64,000 nucleotides of DNA from the NCBI GenBank assembly GCA_033002965.1, contig JAURVB010000725.1, positions 124,001-188,000 on the forward strand, read 5' to 3'. Shown here one piece after another: positions 1 through 12,899 of this stretch (its first letter is position 1; each line of letters opens with the position of its first letter). The DNA is from Piper betle (lineage: Eukaryota > Streptophyta > Magnoliopsida > Piperales > Piperaceae). The notes under the pieces were generated by a model. That model saw only the letters and a list, made by a program, of their open reading frames with translations. It was not told where the DNA came from and did no database searches. The position numbers were made by a program, and so were the translations under genes.

Positions 1-1857
1 GCAATATCTACGTTGTGGCTGCCACAAAAACAAAACACCTATCAATCTGTAGAGCCTTGATGTATGAAGAAAGGTTTCTCGAACAATCCTCTCATTTTTT
101 AGTCGCAATTGGCACTCTTTACTTTTCTGAAAAATTCTTCACCTCCAAATTTCCCAACAACCATACCCTTCACTGAATTCAAATGCTAGTGCAGACATGC
201 ATGATCAATATTCAGACTTATTTACCAGACAACGTTTGTTGAGTAGGACCATTGGTCACTGGTGGCGCATAACATTTCCTCCCTCCACTATCACTCACGT
301 CACTCTACATTAATCCTACGATCGATCTATTCAAAGTCATGTACAAAATCTACCAACGTGTACGTGGTCGCGTACACCACATGCGCAATCGACAATGAAC
401 GTGTGTCTATGTGGCATATAAGAATGAATAGTTTCTGATATATGACATGAAGTGGGTCAGGAAAATGTAAATAGAACACGAAATTACCTTGGTCCATGCG
501 GTGGCAGCCATCTTGCCAGCCAAAACCTCCACCATTTCAACCTTCAGAGCCTCCTTGTACTCTTTGTCGTTGCACCCATCCTCGCCAACGTTGTCTCTCC
601 CCTTCCATGCACTTTGTAAAAGCTCACCGTCCCCATCCCCTCCATCACCACCACCTCATGATAAAGAAAATAGATCACCGGCCGCCGGCACGGGTCTGAG
701 CTCCACGCCCTCGTCTTGAACGTGAACGGCTCCCCCTCCTCGACCGCCATGTCTGGAACGTCTGCACCGCCGTCTCCAGCTCATGAGGCGGCATCGCGAA
801 CGGGTATATTTGAACCGTGTATCCCCACGAAACCGACACCGACCACCCCCGGCCGTATCCGATCGACTGCTGCAGAGTCCGGCCGGCGTCGGCCCTCGAC
901 GCGTTGAAGAGGGCGCGGACGGCTTCGAGCTTGGTGGCGGGCGCGGGGAAGATGGGCTGCAGGTAGTCGAGGTGGTGTAGGGAGACGAGTGGCGCTATTG
1001 GGTGGGCGGCGAGGAGGCCGTAGGCGTCGCCCCTGATGTCCAACTGGTGGAAACCCTGGTGGCGGGTGAGGGGCACGCCCAGCTCGGCGACGCAGGCCGC
1101 GACCCGCTGGTCGCTGCCGTAGAAGCTGTCGTAGCGGCGGAGGCAGCCGGAGAAGATCGGCACCAGGGCCTCCGCCAGCGGCCTGCTCACGGCAAACCCG
1201 CCGCCGCCGAACGCGACGTTGTAGGAGTGCATCACGTCCTGCTCCACGCTCTCCGACACGCCGCCGATATAGTACATCGACCGGTAGTCGTACCGACCCA
1301 GCGCCGCCGCCAGGTTGTCGACGAAGAAGACGGTATCGTCGTCTCCGACGACGTACCACCTCACGTCGGGCGGCGCTACCCGAACGCTCTCGACCAGCAC
1401 CCTCGCCAGACGCACGGCCGCCTTGCCACTCGCCGACGAAGACACCTTGTGCGGCGGCACAGCCCCAGCGCCGGGCGGCGGCGGGCTGTCGAACCAGACG
1501 TACCCGCGGGTGCGCCCCGGCTGCCACCATACCTCGGAGTACCGGCGGCGCTCCGGCCACATCCGGGCGGAGGCGCCGATCCCCAAGAACAAATCCTCCA
1601 CCCTCGTTTCATTAATCTCCGATACAGCCAACTGACGATCATTTCCTCCCTCGCCGCCTGGAAAAGCCGGCGACGACGTTCGTGCACGTCCAAGGATATC
1701 GCTGGCCGGCGACGAAGCTGTAGAAGAGGAGGATGAAGGAGGAGACGAATAGAAGCGCAAAGACCCACTTGAGAATATTCCGCCATGAGAGCTCTGTGCC
1801 GTACTTCTCTGTGCACGAAATAAGCGGCTTCCATGGCCATGGGCGGCCGAGCAACAT
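1..1857 (-). CDS. DUF604 fringe-like glycosyltransferase gene, 3' end off-window, reading frame broken
   Basis: Product is a type II Golgi/ER membrane glycosyltransferase-like protein of the plant DUF604 (beta-1,3-GlcNAc-transferase/fringe-like) family; substrate unknown. Read leftwards: a candidate start near 1857, a membrane anchor (WVFALLFVSSFILLFYSF, about 1767-1714), a low-complexity stem, then the domain with GIGASARMW, WYVVGDDDTVFF (the acidic DDD metal/donor motif), YYIGG, GGGGFAVSRPLAE and YGSDQRV. The C-terminal part (SSDPCRRPVIYF, then GCNDKEYKEALKVEMVEVL) follows. A donor after 488 (AAG|gtaatt) and an acceptor (tgtggcag) place the next exon at 18-1, whose first residues PQRRYC match the family's conserved PxRRxCC end. 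Odd: the anchor, catalytic and C-terminal parts lie in different frames. Changes fall at about 1640-1710 (could be a short intron), about 735-750 (after QTFQTW) and about 620-640 (G-rich run). It is either a young pseudogene or carries sequence errors. The gene is much more GC-rich than its surroundings. Confidence 0.78.
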
Positions 1858-4800
1858 GCCGGGAACTTTACAACGACGGCGAATTTCACAGCTTCTACAT
1901 ATCAATGATATAACTAACAACACACGTAAATATATGAGAAGATCGTAACAAGAAGAAGAAGAAGATGGGCAGGCACCGGTTTGAAGATCAGCCAAGCAAA
2001 AAGTTAAAGGACGGGTAGTCGCAATTGTTCGACGCTTGACTGCAACCTAATGGGCACGAAACTAGGGGACGGTGTGCGTCACTTAGCGTGTACAATGTGT
2101 CAATGCATCACAATATGTGTCACGTTACAACCATGTTCGTTCGTAAGAGTGCAGCCTCCCATGTTTTCTTTTGTGTAAAAAGATGAGCCCACTAATGGGT
2201 CTACATTTGATGGCACGAAAGTTAATGTTGTTTAGCTGTATTGATTTGGGTATTCGTGACCGTTTAATGGGTTTGATTTGGAAGGCTCTGACGTATGAGC
2301 AACGTGAACAGAATATATTAATGTTAACGATCATTGTTTTGGTGTTAATCGGGGTATTTTTTAAGTATATCAGTTCATGCTTCGTATCGGGCATATAACG
2401 TAAATTATTCCATTCAGTCATACTTCCAGTTTAAATTGACTCCAAATAGTTGCTTTATAAAAATAAAACTCAAATTAATTCGGTTTTTTCTGGAAAAATT
2501 GAGAAAAATAGTAATTTATTTATTTTTATTAAAATATAAGTATCATTAAAATGGCACTTTTTATTGTTGATTTTGAGAAATCCGAGGGTTCATTATTTTT
2601 ATTTATATGAATCAGAAATTAAATCATTCAAGTTTTTGGAATATCAATTTAATCTAATTATTTTAAATAAAAGCAAACATGAATAATGTGATTTGATTTT
2701 ATAAGCAAAAAATTATTCTTACTTATAAAAAGGAAATTAAAAGTCACAATTTGATGAAAGCGTGAAATTTGGCCAATCAAAATATAATTAAAAAATTAAA
2801 TTACTATAATATATCTTCTCATTCAAATATTAAAGTACATCTTTAAAAAATAAACCTATCTCTACGATATTAGACCATTATAGCCTATTTCATTATTAAA
2901 TTAAAATTTATTTATAAAATTAAAATATATCTTTAATATATATAATATATATATATATCACCATCATCATGACGTGGGCATCATGTATGCATATTATCGA
3001 TTAAGTGAACATGCCATGATAATGTACATGAAGCCTATTTAATGCTAGTTTTCAAGGGTCCACTTACTAAGGCTTTTTTTGTTAATGCTACAAAGTGACC
3101 TCTTTTATTACAATAGGCGCACGTCATGCACGATTTATATTCTTGATAAATTTTTATTAAATAATAAATAATGAGATAGACTATATAATAATTTAATATC
3201 TTATTCTTTCCAATTTAATATTTTTGTTCTCCTTTCAACAAGAGTAACAATAAATCAAAGAGACGGTGGGGGGATATTTTTGCTGGCCGTTACTAATGAA
3301 AATTAACACAGACAATTTAAACAATTTTGTTAGTTTTTTGTATTTTATTTTATTTTTCATAATCCCTTGGCCAAGGTATCCCAATTTTTTGTGCCGTCAA
3401 AGTATCTATTCTTGTTTGGAAAAAAGATACATGTATGATTGGAAGATCATTCATTATTATACACAATATATCGTTCAATATGGAGCCGTCGTATACACCA
3501 ACTGTATAAAATCTTCGACTACAACTTGTGAATTTTGTTCGTACATGCCGTATTTTTTAGTTTTTATAAAAAATGGAGCGCATTTAAAATACAATAAAAG
3601 AGGCAAAGTTCTGACACTACGAAGGTGGAATTCAAGTAACATTGTAACAGAATAGACTACACATTTAAGTCAGGAACAAATTAGTCAATGACTCCATTTA
3701 GGCCGGCGATTGCGGATTGGCCATGACAAGCGTCACCAGACCAGACGAGGGGCGGCCACTTGCATCCATTTTATTCTCTAGGCATAAGCCACGACTCGAC
3801 TCTTGACAGTAACTAACATCTATACGTGATCTAACAACTAGTTTGTGAGTTTGGTATTTTTTAAAAAAACAATTAGTTGGGAGAAAATTTTTAAAAAATG
3901 TCTAAAAGGTAAAGCTGTTTTCCCCCATCAATTAGAATATTAGTATAAAATAATGTACGTCGTTAATTGGTCTCATTGTTTGTGTTTTCTTATTAAAAAA
4001 GCAGGATCAATTAATAAAGCTGATTAAAATTTGCAATATAAGAAGAATTATAAATACACTTCAAATATTTACTTTTGAAATCTATCCCATTTGAAATGGT
4101 ATCTAAAATGATATTGCATTAGTTTGACGTATATATGGTGCTTGCGAATCACCAACGTAAATATATAATGTTTTTTCTTATATTTGTTCATAAATCAAGC
4201 ATTGTATTGATAAATAAATGATTTTTTGTCAAGGTAGTAAATAAATAATTTAATGTTTACAATGTCCTTGTTAATACGAGCAGCTACCTAAGTGTAGTTG
4301 TTTTCGTCCTTCTCGACTTATGAGCCTTTTTTCTTTTGAGGGTTTATTTCTGGTGTACGGGAAGGATATTAGAGTCGTCGTAGAGAATCCCCTCTGGAAG
4401 TTAGAAGGTCTAACCATGTAATTCCTGAGGGTTAGAAAATGATAATTTAAATGTGAGGTCGTCGTTGCTTAAGGAGAAGGAAATGATAATTTAGATGTTA
4501 GGTCCTGGTATCATAGTTTAAAATACTGCACTAGTCATCATACTAATTTAAAGCGGTACATGTAGATTTAGCTTAATCAAGTAAATTGAGTTAAACTAAA
4601 ATTTGTATCAATTCGAGTTCAACATTATCATCGTTTGCCACCGGATTTTCATCTTATGCCACGTGCTTCACCTATTGCAAAAGATTGATTTTCCACTAGA
4701 ATATTTTGTATACAAATTAAATATTATTACTTCAAAAAGTACTAAATAATCATGATTGATTACTTTTTGTGGCACACCCATATACTCTACTAAAAACAAA

Positions 4801-5585
4801 ATTCCTAAATTTTTTTCTTTATAGTACATGGGTGCCGCATTAGGTAATTATGATTACTTTGAACACACAACACGTAATAAAAGTAATAATTTTTTTACTA
4901 TATTTATTTTTTAATATATTAAATATATATTAATTTTATTAAGTTGATCATTTAAATTTTCATGTCTTTTATATTTCTCTCCCGACGGTAGCCAAATGGA
5001 GGCTAACCATGCATTTAAGAAAAATGAACGCTCATCATGTTGCTCCTAAGGCAATCCCATTTTTTGGCTCCATAAGTTACATGTTAATTTCCCACTTCCT
5101 TTAAGCCAAGATTATTGTACGGACACAGTTCAATGTAAATAAGGTGTCAAGATAACATAGAATCAACTAAATTAAATAAAATTTTGATTTGTGATCTATG
5201 AAGGAATGACCTATTGTAGTTATTTTGAGATTTTTGAAGCTACGGAGAGATAACATATTTTAGTCAAATATGAATGAAGGAAGCTTTGTATTGGCAAAAT
5301 TGGAAATAAGGATGAGTTGTTAGTGAGTAAATGAGGCCCACCACTTTGGTTTCGTCAAAACGGAGGCTTCTAACTTTGGAGGGTGTATGCAGTGGGTTTA
5401 ATGACATCATTTTAATTAGAGAAAAAGAGGAAAAAATCTCACAAAAAACAGATTTACCTCATCCGCCAATCACATTCAAGCATTCATGGGTAATCCTATT
5501 AATTATTCATACTCATTCTCATTCTTCATTTCTTTTCCAAAATGGTAGGCCAAAAAATTGGTAGATTTAGAGAGAAAATTTAAAT
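1858..5585. other. AT-rich intergenic sequence
   Basis: No supported gene. About 1900-2100 should hold the promoter of the leftward DUF604 gene. A short (TA)n tract lies near 2938-2958. The longest open frame (3266-3655, +) has no recognisable domain and an AT-driven composition, so I do not annotate it. Confidence 0.6.
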
Positions 5586-6063
5586 TGTGAGATTCTTCAA
5601 TTTAATTTTAATTTAATATTTATTGAGGTAAGATTGTATTTATAAGGGAGAATGTTTTATAGATATTTAATTTAGTTAGCTACGTTTAAAGAGATAACAT
5701 AGCCCTTTATTGGTTAACTATATTTGAAGATATGACATAACCCATTAATTTATACTATGTGTGAGGTCATTACAAATAATATTAGAGCCTCCTAATTTTG
5801 TGTTAGATAGTGGACTGAACTATGGACATTAATTAGACTCCCTCTCACGTGTAAAAGAAGGTCATGGGTTGAGACTAGCATCGGGTCGAATGTACAAATT
5901 TCGAGAATAAAATTTCATAATGTGGGTGGATTGTGTGATTCTTTAACTTAGTCCCACATCTAATACCTAGTAAAGTAAAATTTTGTTTATTAATGAGAAT
6001 GAACTATAAATTTTTAACTTAGTTAATTGTTTTTGAGGAGATATCTTAGCTCATTATATTACA
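5586..6063 (+). mobile_element. Degenerate TRIM-like element (short LTR pair with PBS)
   Basis: Two imperfect direct repeats begin TGTGAGATTCTT (5586-5774) and TGTGTGATTCTT (about 5931-6063), and both end in ATTACA, giving LTR-like TG...CA ends. Just after the first repeat, TAATATTAGAGCC (5777-5789) matches 10 of 13 bases of the usual plant initiator-Met-tRNA primer site TGGTATCAGAGCC. Flanks are TAAAT (5581-5585) and TAAAG (6064-6068), a near-perfect 5-bp target duplication. The right repeat is shortened. No coding capacity. A diverged relative may lie at about 39590-39740. Confidence 0.55.
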
Positions 6064-8085
6064 TAAAGTCTATCCACTAAATCACTTTGGCCTTGTTGAG
6101 TAAATTATCAATTCAAGGCCGTTGATTTTCGATGATTTGGGTAGTCAATTTAATTTTGACTTGACTAACCCGAATTGATCAAATATCTCTTTTGACTTAC
6201 TTGAATATTGGTTAAGGCCGTATTTGGTAAAGAGAGTATTTAGATGAGTAATTACACACTGTGTATCACACGTGACAAATATTAAGTAATTATATTTGCC
6301 AAATTATAGTTATTGTTAAATGATAGATTTAAAGTCTAAAACCTCATATTACAATGGATTGAATGGATTTTGTAATTGAGAGTTTTTTGGTAAATTTTTG
6401 TACCTTAAAATATTTATTAATGAAAAGTTAAACTTGTGTTATTCTTTATATCAATTTTACTTAAGAGTTAATGTAATTACAATATTTTAGTGACAAGTGT
6501 GTCTTAGTGTAACCCCAAACTCTGATATTTTCACTGTATAAGCCCTTAATGAATAAGACAACAACCCCGTTCGATTACTCGAGTTTGTGCAAAAGGCCAA
6601 ACGCGCACCACAATTTTGCGCAAACCATCATGTAGTCTAATCCCCTTTTTAAGACACATTACACATAATTTAGCGAGGTTTTTCTCCACTAATACTGAAT
6701 AATATATGTTTAAATATTAAAAAAATTGAGATCTAAAAATTGTTTTGGGAAAAGTCCAGTGCTGACAGGAGATGGTGCAATGCTTATATCATGAATGTTT
6801 CATGTACAAGACTACATCAAGGGAGTCATATTATGAGAAATATCAAACAATTTTATTTCAAATATAAATAAACAGCTGGTAACAATTTTATATCCATGCA
6901 CAAATTAATTCGTGCACAAATAATCTTAATCCACTAAAAAAGAGCTTATTCACCATGTTGAAAAAAATGGCGTGGAAAAAAGTGAATTTATTTTTTCATA
7001 TTTCTCCATGCCAATTTTTGGAGTGGAAAAAATGTAGATATTTAGAGATTTTGAAGGTAGGCATGTATTAATTTTCAAAATTTTCACATCCCATTTTATC
7101 TACTAAAGATTGAAGAACATTTTTGGGCATGGAAAAAGTTAGAAAACTAACACATGCTCGCTTTCAAAATATTTTCAAATATGAAAAAATCTACAGTTAT
7201 TCTGTACAAATAAACTGACATATATATATATATATATACTTTATATATAGTGCCTATACATATACCATGATCATGAGCCGAAACACAGAACGCAGCCAAA
7301 TTAGGCTGCTGTCGATATTGACAAACCTTCTTCACATGACCATTTCTTAGTTTGTTCGATCTAGCTTTATAATTGCGTCTATGCTACAATTAGTGCCTTA
7401 CATATCTCATGGATCATAATCGTGATGGTCAGTAACTTTGCTGATTATGAAGAACAGTATTAACGATTAACAATGTAAAAAAGCTGAGAACTGCTATAGT
7501 AATGATCTCAATAGATCAGTAAATATCACATAATTAGCTGTATATACATTGGAATACCAACAAAGAACCGATAGATGTTCATGATCAGTACTAAACCAAA
7601 TAGTTCTACACATAAAGCATGTAATTAAAATTAAAGATAATAATTCCATAACTTTGATATGCGTCTGTCTTGCTAAATATCACTAAAACAAGTTCATCAT
7701 GAAGATAATGTGCTTCAATAAGGAGCTCTAATTTGTTACTTGGTGAGTTTCATGGAAGAATATACAAATATATATCTTAAAAATGATCACTATATATTTG
7801 AAAATATACAATAGGTCGAATATCAAGATATATATATATATGTATGTGTGTGTGTGAAGAATACTCGTTAGGAACGCACACAACCAAATTTTTTTTAAAA
7901 GAAAAACCTTCCATAAATCACCTGCAATCACACGCACATATATGCTATATCATGTATCAGATATGAACCATCAATAGAAAAGTAGAAAAGAGTAGGGAGC
8001 GGTATAAAATTCGCTTAATATCAACCTACCTATGAATCTCCAATGCAACAAGAGTTCCAATTTCTACAACCCATAACCAAATTTC
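6064..8085. other. AT-rich intergenic sequence
   Basis: No gene seen. Contains simple repeats, (TA)n at about 7219-7238 and (TA)n/(TG)n at about 7831-7855. The part next to 8086 is the 3' flank of the leftward zinc-finger gene. Confidence 0.6.
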
Positions 8086-8625
8086 TTAGGGTTCATGTCC
8101 AAGTCGAAGCTCAAGGTCGAGTACTTCCTTACCCGTAGAGGATTCATTACCTTCACGCCCCAACCTCGTCTTCCTCTCCATTGTTGTCCTTTGGGGATTA
8201 CTCGCCGAAAACTCCCCACGATTCGTTGTCGAATCGTCAAAAAACTGTAACTCTCTAGGGCAAATTTCATGGCTGTCTTGACCCTTGAAGATCTGGTCCT
8301 CTTGATCGTGAGGAAGGAACGATGAAAAGCCACTAGGCGGCCTCTTCTCATGATCATCAGTAAGCTCCTCCAACTCTTGCCTCAAACTAGAGGAAGATTG
8401 ACGGAGAATACCTACTTCACTAGTGATCATTTCTTGATCATCAATGGAGGGTTGCTTGAGCTTGGCTCTATCTTTCCGGTGCAAATTCATGTGCCCACCA
8501 AGAGCTTGGGCATTGGAAAAGCCTCTCTTGCAGAAGGTGCAATCATAGGACCGAACTTGGCTTTGAGGCTGCTCTTCTTCTTCTTCATCTTCTGCCCAAG
8601 ACATGAATTGTTGAGACTTATCCAT
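8086..8625 (-). CDS. Single C2H2 (QALGGH) zinc-finger protein with EAR motif, SUPERMAN/TAC1-like
   Basis: Probable nuclear transcriptional repressor, 179 residues, no intron. An acidic stretch (about 12-18) precedes one plant C2H2 finger: Cys29, Cys32, the plant signature QALGGH at 40-45, and His45/His49, followed by the basic tail HRKDRAKL. The C-terminus carries LDLELRLG (169-176), the EAR-type (LxLxL) motif that in this family recruits TOPLESS-type corepressors. One finger, short length and C-terminal EAR are the layout of the SUPERMAN/RABBIT EARS/KNUCKLES/TAC1 group, whose members control flower, meristem or trichome development. I cannot choose between subgroups from one sequence. It reads in the same direction as a second such gene 4.3 kb to the right (12900-13751); the fingers are similar but the remainder differs, so they are not a recent duplicate pair. 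Confidence 0.93.
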   Translation of the reverse strand: MDKSQQFMSWAEDEEEEEQPQSQVRSYDCTFCKRGFSNAQALGGHMNLHRKDRAKLKQPSIDDQEMITSEVGILRQSSSSLRQELEELTDDHEKRPPSGFSSFLPHDQEDQIFKGQDSHEICPRELQFFDDSTTNRGEFSASNPQRTTMERKTRLGREGNESSTGKEVLDLELRLGHEP

Positions 8626-8901
8626 CTTTGAGATCCAACACTAAGACGGCACGAGGATTAACGGTGGAATAGAGGCCGGGAGTCAACTCAAATTAAACCT
8701 CAAGACAAAGAGAGGATGATGAAATGGGTTTTATTATTCCTACTAAACAATGCCGAGGCAAGCTGTTAACATTTAGAGGAGCCTCTACAATGTTAATTTC
8801 TAGTCGTTTGCCCTTGTGACCGTATAGAGAGGACCAAATGGCAGTAATAGGACAGCAAAGTTAAGGGCATAAAATATTGAAATTGTAAGACTCTTATCTT
8901 T

Positions 8902-8913
8902 CAATATATAAAG
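8902..8913 (-). promoter_or_regulatory. Possible TATA box of the zinc-finger gene at 8086-8625
   Basis: On the minus strand this reads CTTTATATATTG, about 280 bases upstream of the ATG. That allows a 5' leader of roughly 250 bases. TATA-like strings are common in AT-rich DNA, so this is tentative. Confidence 0.3.
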
Positions 8914-9657
8914 GTGATAAAGGTGTTTCATTTGTTTATATTGCAAAGAGATTGTAACTGGGGTTGGACTCGATCAACTCGTCGATTACGGCAATTACTA
9001 GGACAAAAATGGAGTCTTTTGATGATTTCGGATGCATAGCTGTTGCCACTGTGTTCTACCTACCAAACCGCTTTAGAAGGCTCGTTTTTGAATGATCACG
9101 ATTGATGAATGAGGCCTCAATAGGTAGAAACGTCACTAAAATGCACGCTTCTATAATTTGGAAGTACATACGGAGCTATATGTTGTGACCAAGTATAACG
9201 AATTAATATTTATTTTGAAAGAAAAATGGTAAAAATACAAAATAAAAGATGTCTAACGTTGGAAGAATCCATATTACGACCAACATGATGGTATATATGA
9301 ATTTTACGAAATTAGGAACTATTTCTCCACAAGACGAATAAGAGAACGAAAAATGCAAGCTGAAAGCTTTACACCTCCTAGCCAGATCAGAACTTCAATA
9401 TGAGCCACTGTAAAAAATGACAAGCCTTCGTCTTGAAAACGATGCAGCTGTCTTTATAGCAAGATCGCTGACATCCCGTCATATTACAAAAAAGAAGAAG
9501 CAAATTTCCTAATCTATATATGATCGAGCTCCAGATTAGCATCAAGGTCGTTATAAAAAGCTTTAATGACAAAATATACATGTAGTTAATGTGAATAAAA
9601 CTTTTGTGACGAGGTCTTTTATGACAAACTTTAGGTTAAAATAGCAAATTTTCCATC

Positions 9658-10374
9658 ACTGAAACCCCGATGCTTGGAGCTTGATTAGGAAGAAATATAG
9701 GATGTACGACATTGTTAACACTATATATATCAAGGTGCTTGAAAACTGAGCCTGACGACCCAATGTTGCCTTGCTTACATAAAATGACAAAGAAATATAG
9801 CTTCTAAGCCATGATATGATATGCCGGCCTATAGAAGAAAGGTAGTCAATTAGAACCACGCCACAGCAAGGTTGCAAGCAAATACTGATACCATGAATAA
9901 CATATTTTTGTCGTCCACCCACTCGAGCCTTTTCGTGGTGTAGGCCCAGTAGTCGAGCATCAACCAAAAACGTTGACCGTGATTCGCATAACTGCAACGA
10001 AAATCTTCCATTCGAAGAAAAGAAAACATACACGTACATACACATTTGATTTTGATTGTGCTTCGGCTATATGTTGCACAAGCTGTATTGTAAAAGAGTA
10101 TTTGCATCGGAAATTCTGTTGCAAAAGCAGGTGACCGACCGTTAAACGGCCTGTAAACTTACTACTAATTTTGCATCGGACACTATATATCTTGCATCGG
10201 AATATACCGATGCATTCATACATGCATCAGACCATTCTGACGCAATATCATTTGCAGCAAGGTATATGCATCAGGCATGTTGCGTCGGATTTTCAGACAC
10301 TGACGAGCAATTGTATTGGAATTTATAATATCAGTATCGAATTTTTCCATTGCAAATACCAAGCTTTGTAGTAG
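9658..10374. mobile_element. Small CACTA-like element with TGCATCGGA subterminal repeats
   Basis: Between about 10080 and 10330, variants of TGCATCGGA/TCCGATGCA occur repeatedly in both orientations, the subterminal array typical of CACTA (En/Spm) transposons. The right end read inward from 10374 is CTACTACAAAGCTTGG, close to the CACTACAAGA-type terminus; a possible left end is CACTGAAACCCC at 9658. I could not confirm a 3-bp target duplication. No intact transposase; the short frames here are not convincing. Probably a non-autonomous relic. Confidence 0.5.
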
Positions 10375-12899
10375 AGTGGGATAGTGGCTATCATATAAGA
10401 TTAAAATGGCCAATTATTTTTTATACACCCAAGGCTTATAAAAAGAGTACTACTCTTTATCTGATAGAAAAAGTTAGTTAATGAGGAGCCATGACGAACA
10501 CACACACACGTGTGTCTATATATATGTATAATACGACTTGCTAATCACTTTTAAGCTATAGCAATCGGGGAGTTCTTTGCATAATCCAATGCTTTCTTCA
10601 CCACCCAAGGTAAATTAAAGTGAAACATATATAGTTGAGCAGTTTTTCTTCTTGAGATTAATCTAGGGAAACATTACAATATTAAAACTTGAGATGGTGT
10701 CAAGATCAATCAGCCCATTGATAACCAACGTTACAATATTTAAAGGATGATTCTCCTTATTATCTTTACTTTTAAGTAGAAAAGACAATATTACTCATCA
10801 ATTCCTCTTTAAACTCGTTTCTTATTCATTATATTCACGTCCTTCTCTTCTATTTTATTTTGGTTTTTTTCTTGTTTAACTGTTCTCTAATTTTACAAGC
10901 CTTGACCAGCCTAACCTTTTCAATAAAAATTGCAGCCCGGATTTGGGAAAACAACAATATCAATATTCCGTAGACTCAACACCATAGTCGTCCCAGAAAC
11001 ATTCACCCCATCTTGCCAAGCACTGGTAGAAGTTAATATATAGCAATAATCTGTTTATTAATCTTGGGCTAGTGTAAAAAACAATAATATTATTTCCCTT
11101 GTTCAATATTCTTGGCGACAACGGAAGTCATTTTCAACCCAAAACTTCGCCTCATTTTCAGCAGCAATTAAGGTCATGTTCCTATACTATTTATAACCTA
11201 AAGACATGAGTAACATATACACGTTTACTTCATCACTTGCTCATCAATTTAAGGGATGACATCGAGCCAACTATGTAATTTTATTGTCAAATCTTAAGAG
11301 TATCAAACATCTGATATACAGTAACATTAACAAATATTATCCTGGAATTGTCAGTTTACAACTTATCAGGTCTTTAAAATGTAGCCTTGAGAGTTAAAAT
11401 GGTGTGCAAATCGATGCTAAATATAGTGGAAAGGACAAGGAGCTGTGAGGTGTGTGATGTCGTAATATTCCAAAGGTGCTTTTAAAATTGATTTAGCTTA
11501 ATACTAAAACCAACATGATTCCTTGTAGTTGGTGGGATTTTGGATTTTCTGCAAGACCAAGCAAAGCAGATAATTGAATCGAACTTGAATTAGAGGTGCA
11601 ATATATGTATCTAATTAGGGCATCTCTCAGGATTAAGACACCCATATATGATCCAACATGCATTTGTTAATTAGTCTGACTGTTAGAATGTCAGTTTGGG
11701 GCCTGATCAGAAGTTAATCTCTGTGATGCGAGCTAGAAAACAGCTGTCTATAAGCACATATTAAACAAGGAACTAATTCTGCTTTGAATTACAACTGCAC
11801 ATTCCCATAGTTATATATATATATATTCACTTCATAATTTGAGAGTGCACTTAATTTTTATCACTATCTTTCTGAACCACCCTAAACCATACATGCCTAA
11901 CATATGTATAGACATGCTTCGCTCTCCCTGCAGCTAAATGAGTTACAATTTGAATGTGAAATTTTCGAGTAAGTATGTATAGAGAGCAGGTGATATATAT
12001 CAATAATAATAAATATTTATTTTAAACTAAGTAACGGACGCAAATTTGCTTCATGGCCACATCAAAACAAGCAAAGCAAGAATCTCTCTGGGTGCCCATG
12101 TTGTACAATGCTTGATTACATGTTTCTAGCTAGTAGCTTCTTTATTGTTTTCTTGTCTGTCGTTGAGGGGGAATTGTGGCACTGTGGCACATTTGGTCTA
12201 GCTAAGCTAATTATGATAATTGGAAGCTTGAACAGTGAGTCACTTTTGCCAGGAACTTAATCATTTTGGACTTGGATGGACCATGCATGCCAACATTTTG
12301 AAGAATAGGATAGCAGTTGCATGCTATGCTCTCGGAACATGAAATTTAGAACAAAAATAGTACTCCACCATCAAAAGAAACTTCCCCTCTTGTATGTTTA
12401 TGTCGAAACTTAATTTTCACTTTAAAAATTTTATCAGAACAAAGGACATGATTGGCTTACTCTCAAATGCCTAATGGGATATGATCAAGGGTACGCCGGA
12501 AAGTGTTGAATAGATGGACAAAGTTAGGGCACCTTCAAAAGTGCAGATCAAAGGTTTTTGTTTCTGAAGAATACGGAGGATGTACGTTTAACATGTAGAT
12601 CAACAACATTGTGCAAACATCAATTAGCCGGTCATGTAATAATATAAAGTTGTTTTTGGATAATCAGCAACACTATATTGTGTTTATGAACAATTTTTCT
12701 GAAATTTTTTCTCACCTATTTCGAGAAAAATATAGCTTCTTGTTGATGTTTCATCACAGATCGATTGAAGAAAATATAGAAATTGACCATAAAAGCATGC
12801 AAATTTATGTCATATATGAGGAGCCAAAGGTGGCTTAAGAGTACAGGCATAAAGAAGTTCAATCTCATGGAATAACTAATGAATGAGAACAAGATATTG
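10375..12899. other. Intergenic, no gene seen
   Basis: AT-rich DNA between the CACTA-like element and the second zinc-finger gene. Only short frames without recognisable domains; the overlapping frames at 12611-12928 fall in the 3' flank of the zinc-finger gene. Small (TA)n tract near 11812-11825. Confidence 0.6.

Noticed and set aside
3266..3655. 129-codon open frame on the plus strand
   Set aside because: No recognisable domain, hydrophobic AT-driven composition and no splice or promoter context; expected by chance in AT-rich DNA.
10132..10374. Possible tandem satellite of TGCATCGGA
   Set aside because: Spacing is irregular and orientation mixed, which fits a transposon subterminal array, not a satellite or CRISPR-like array.
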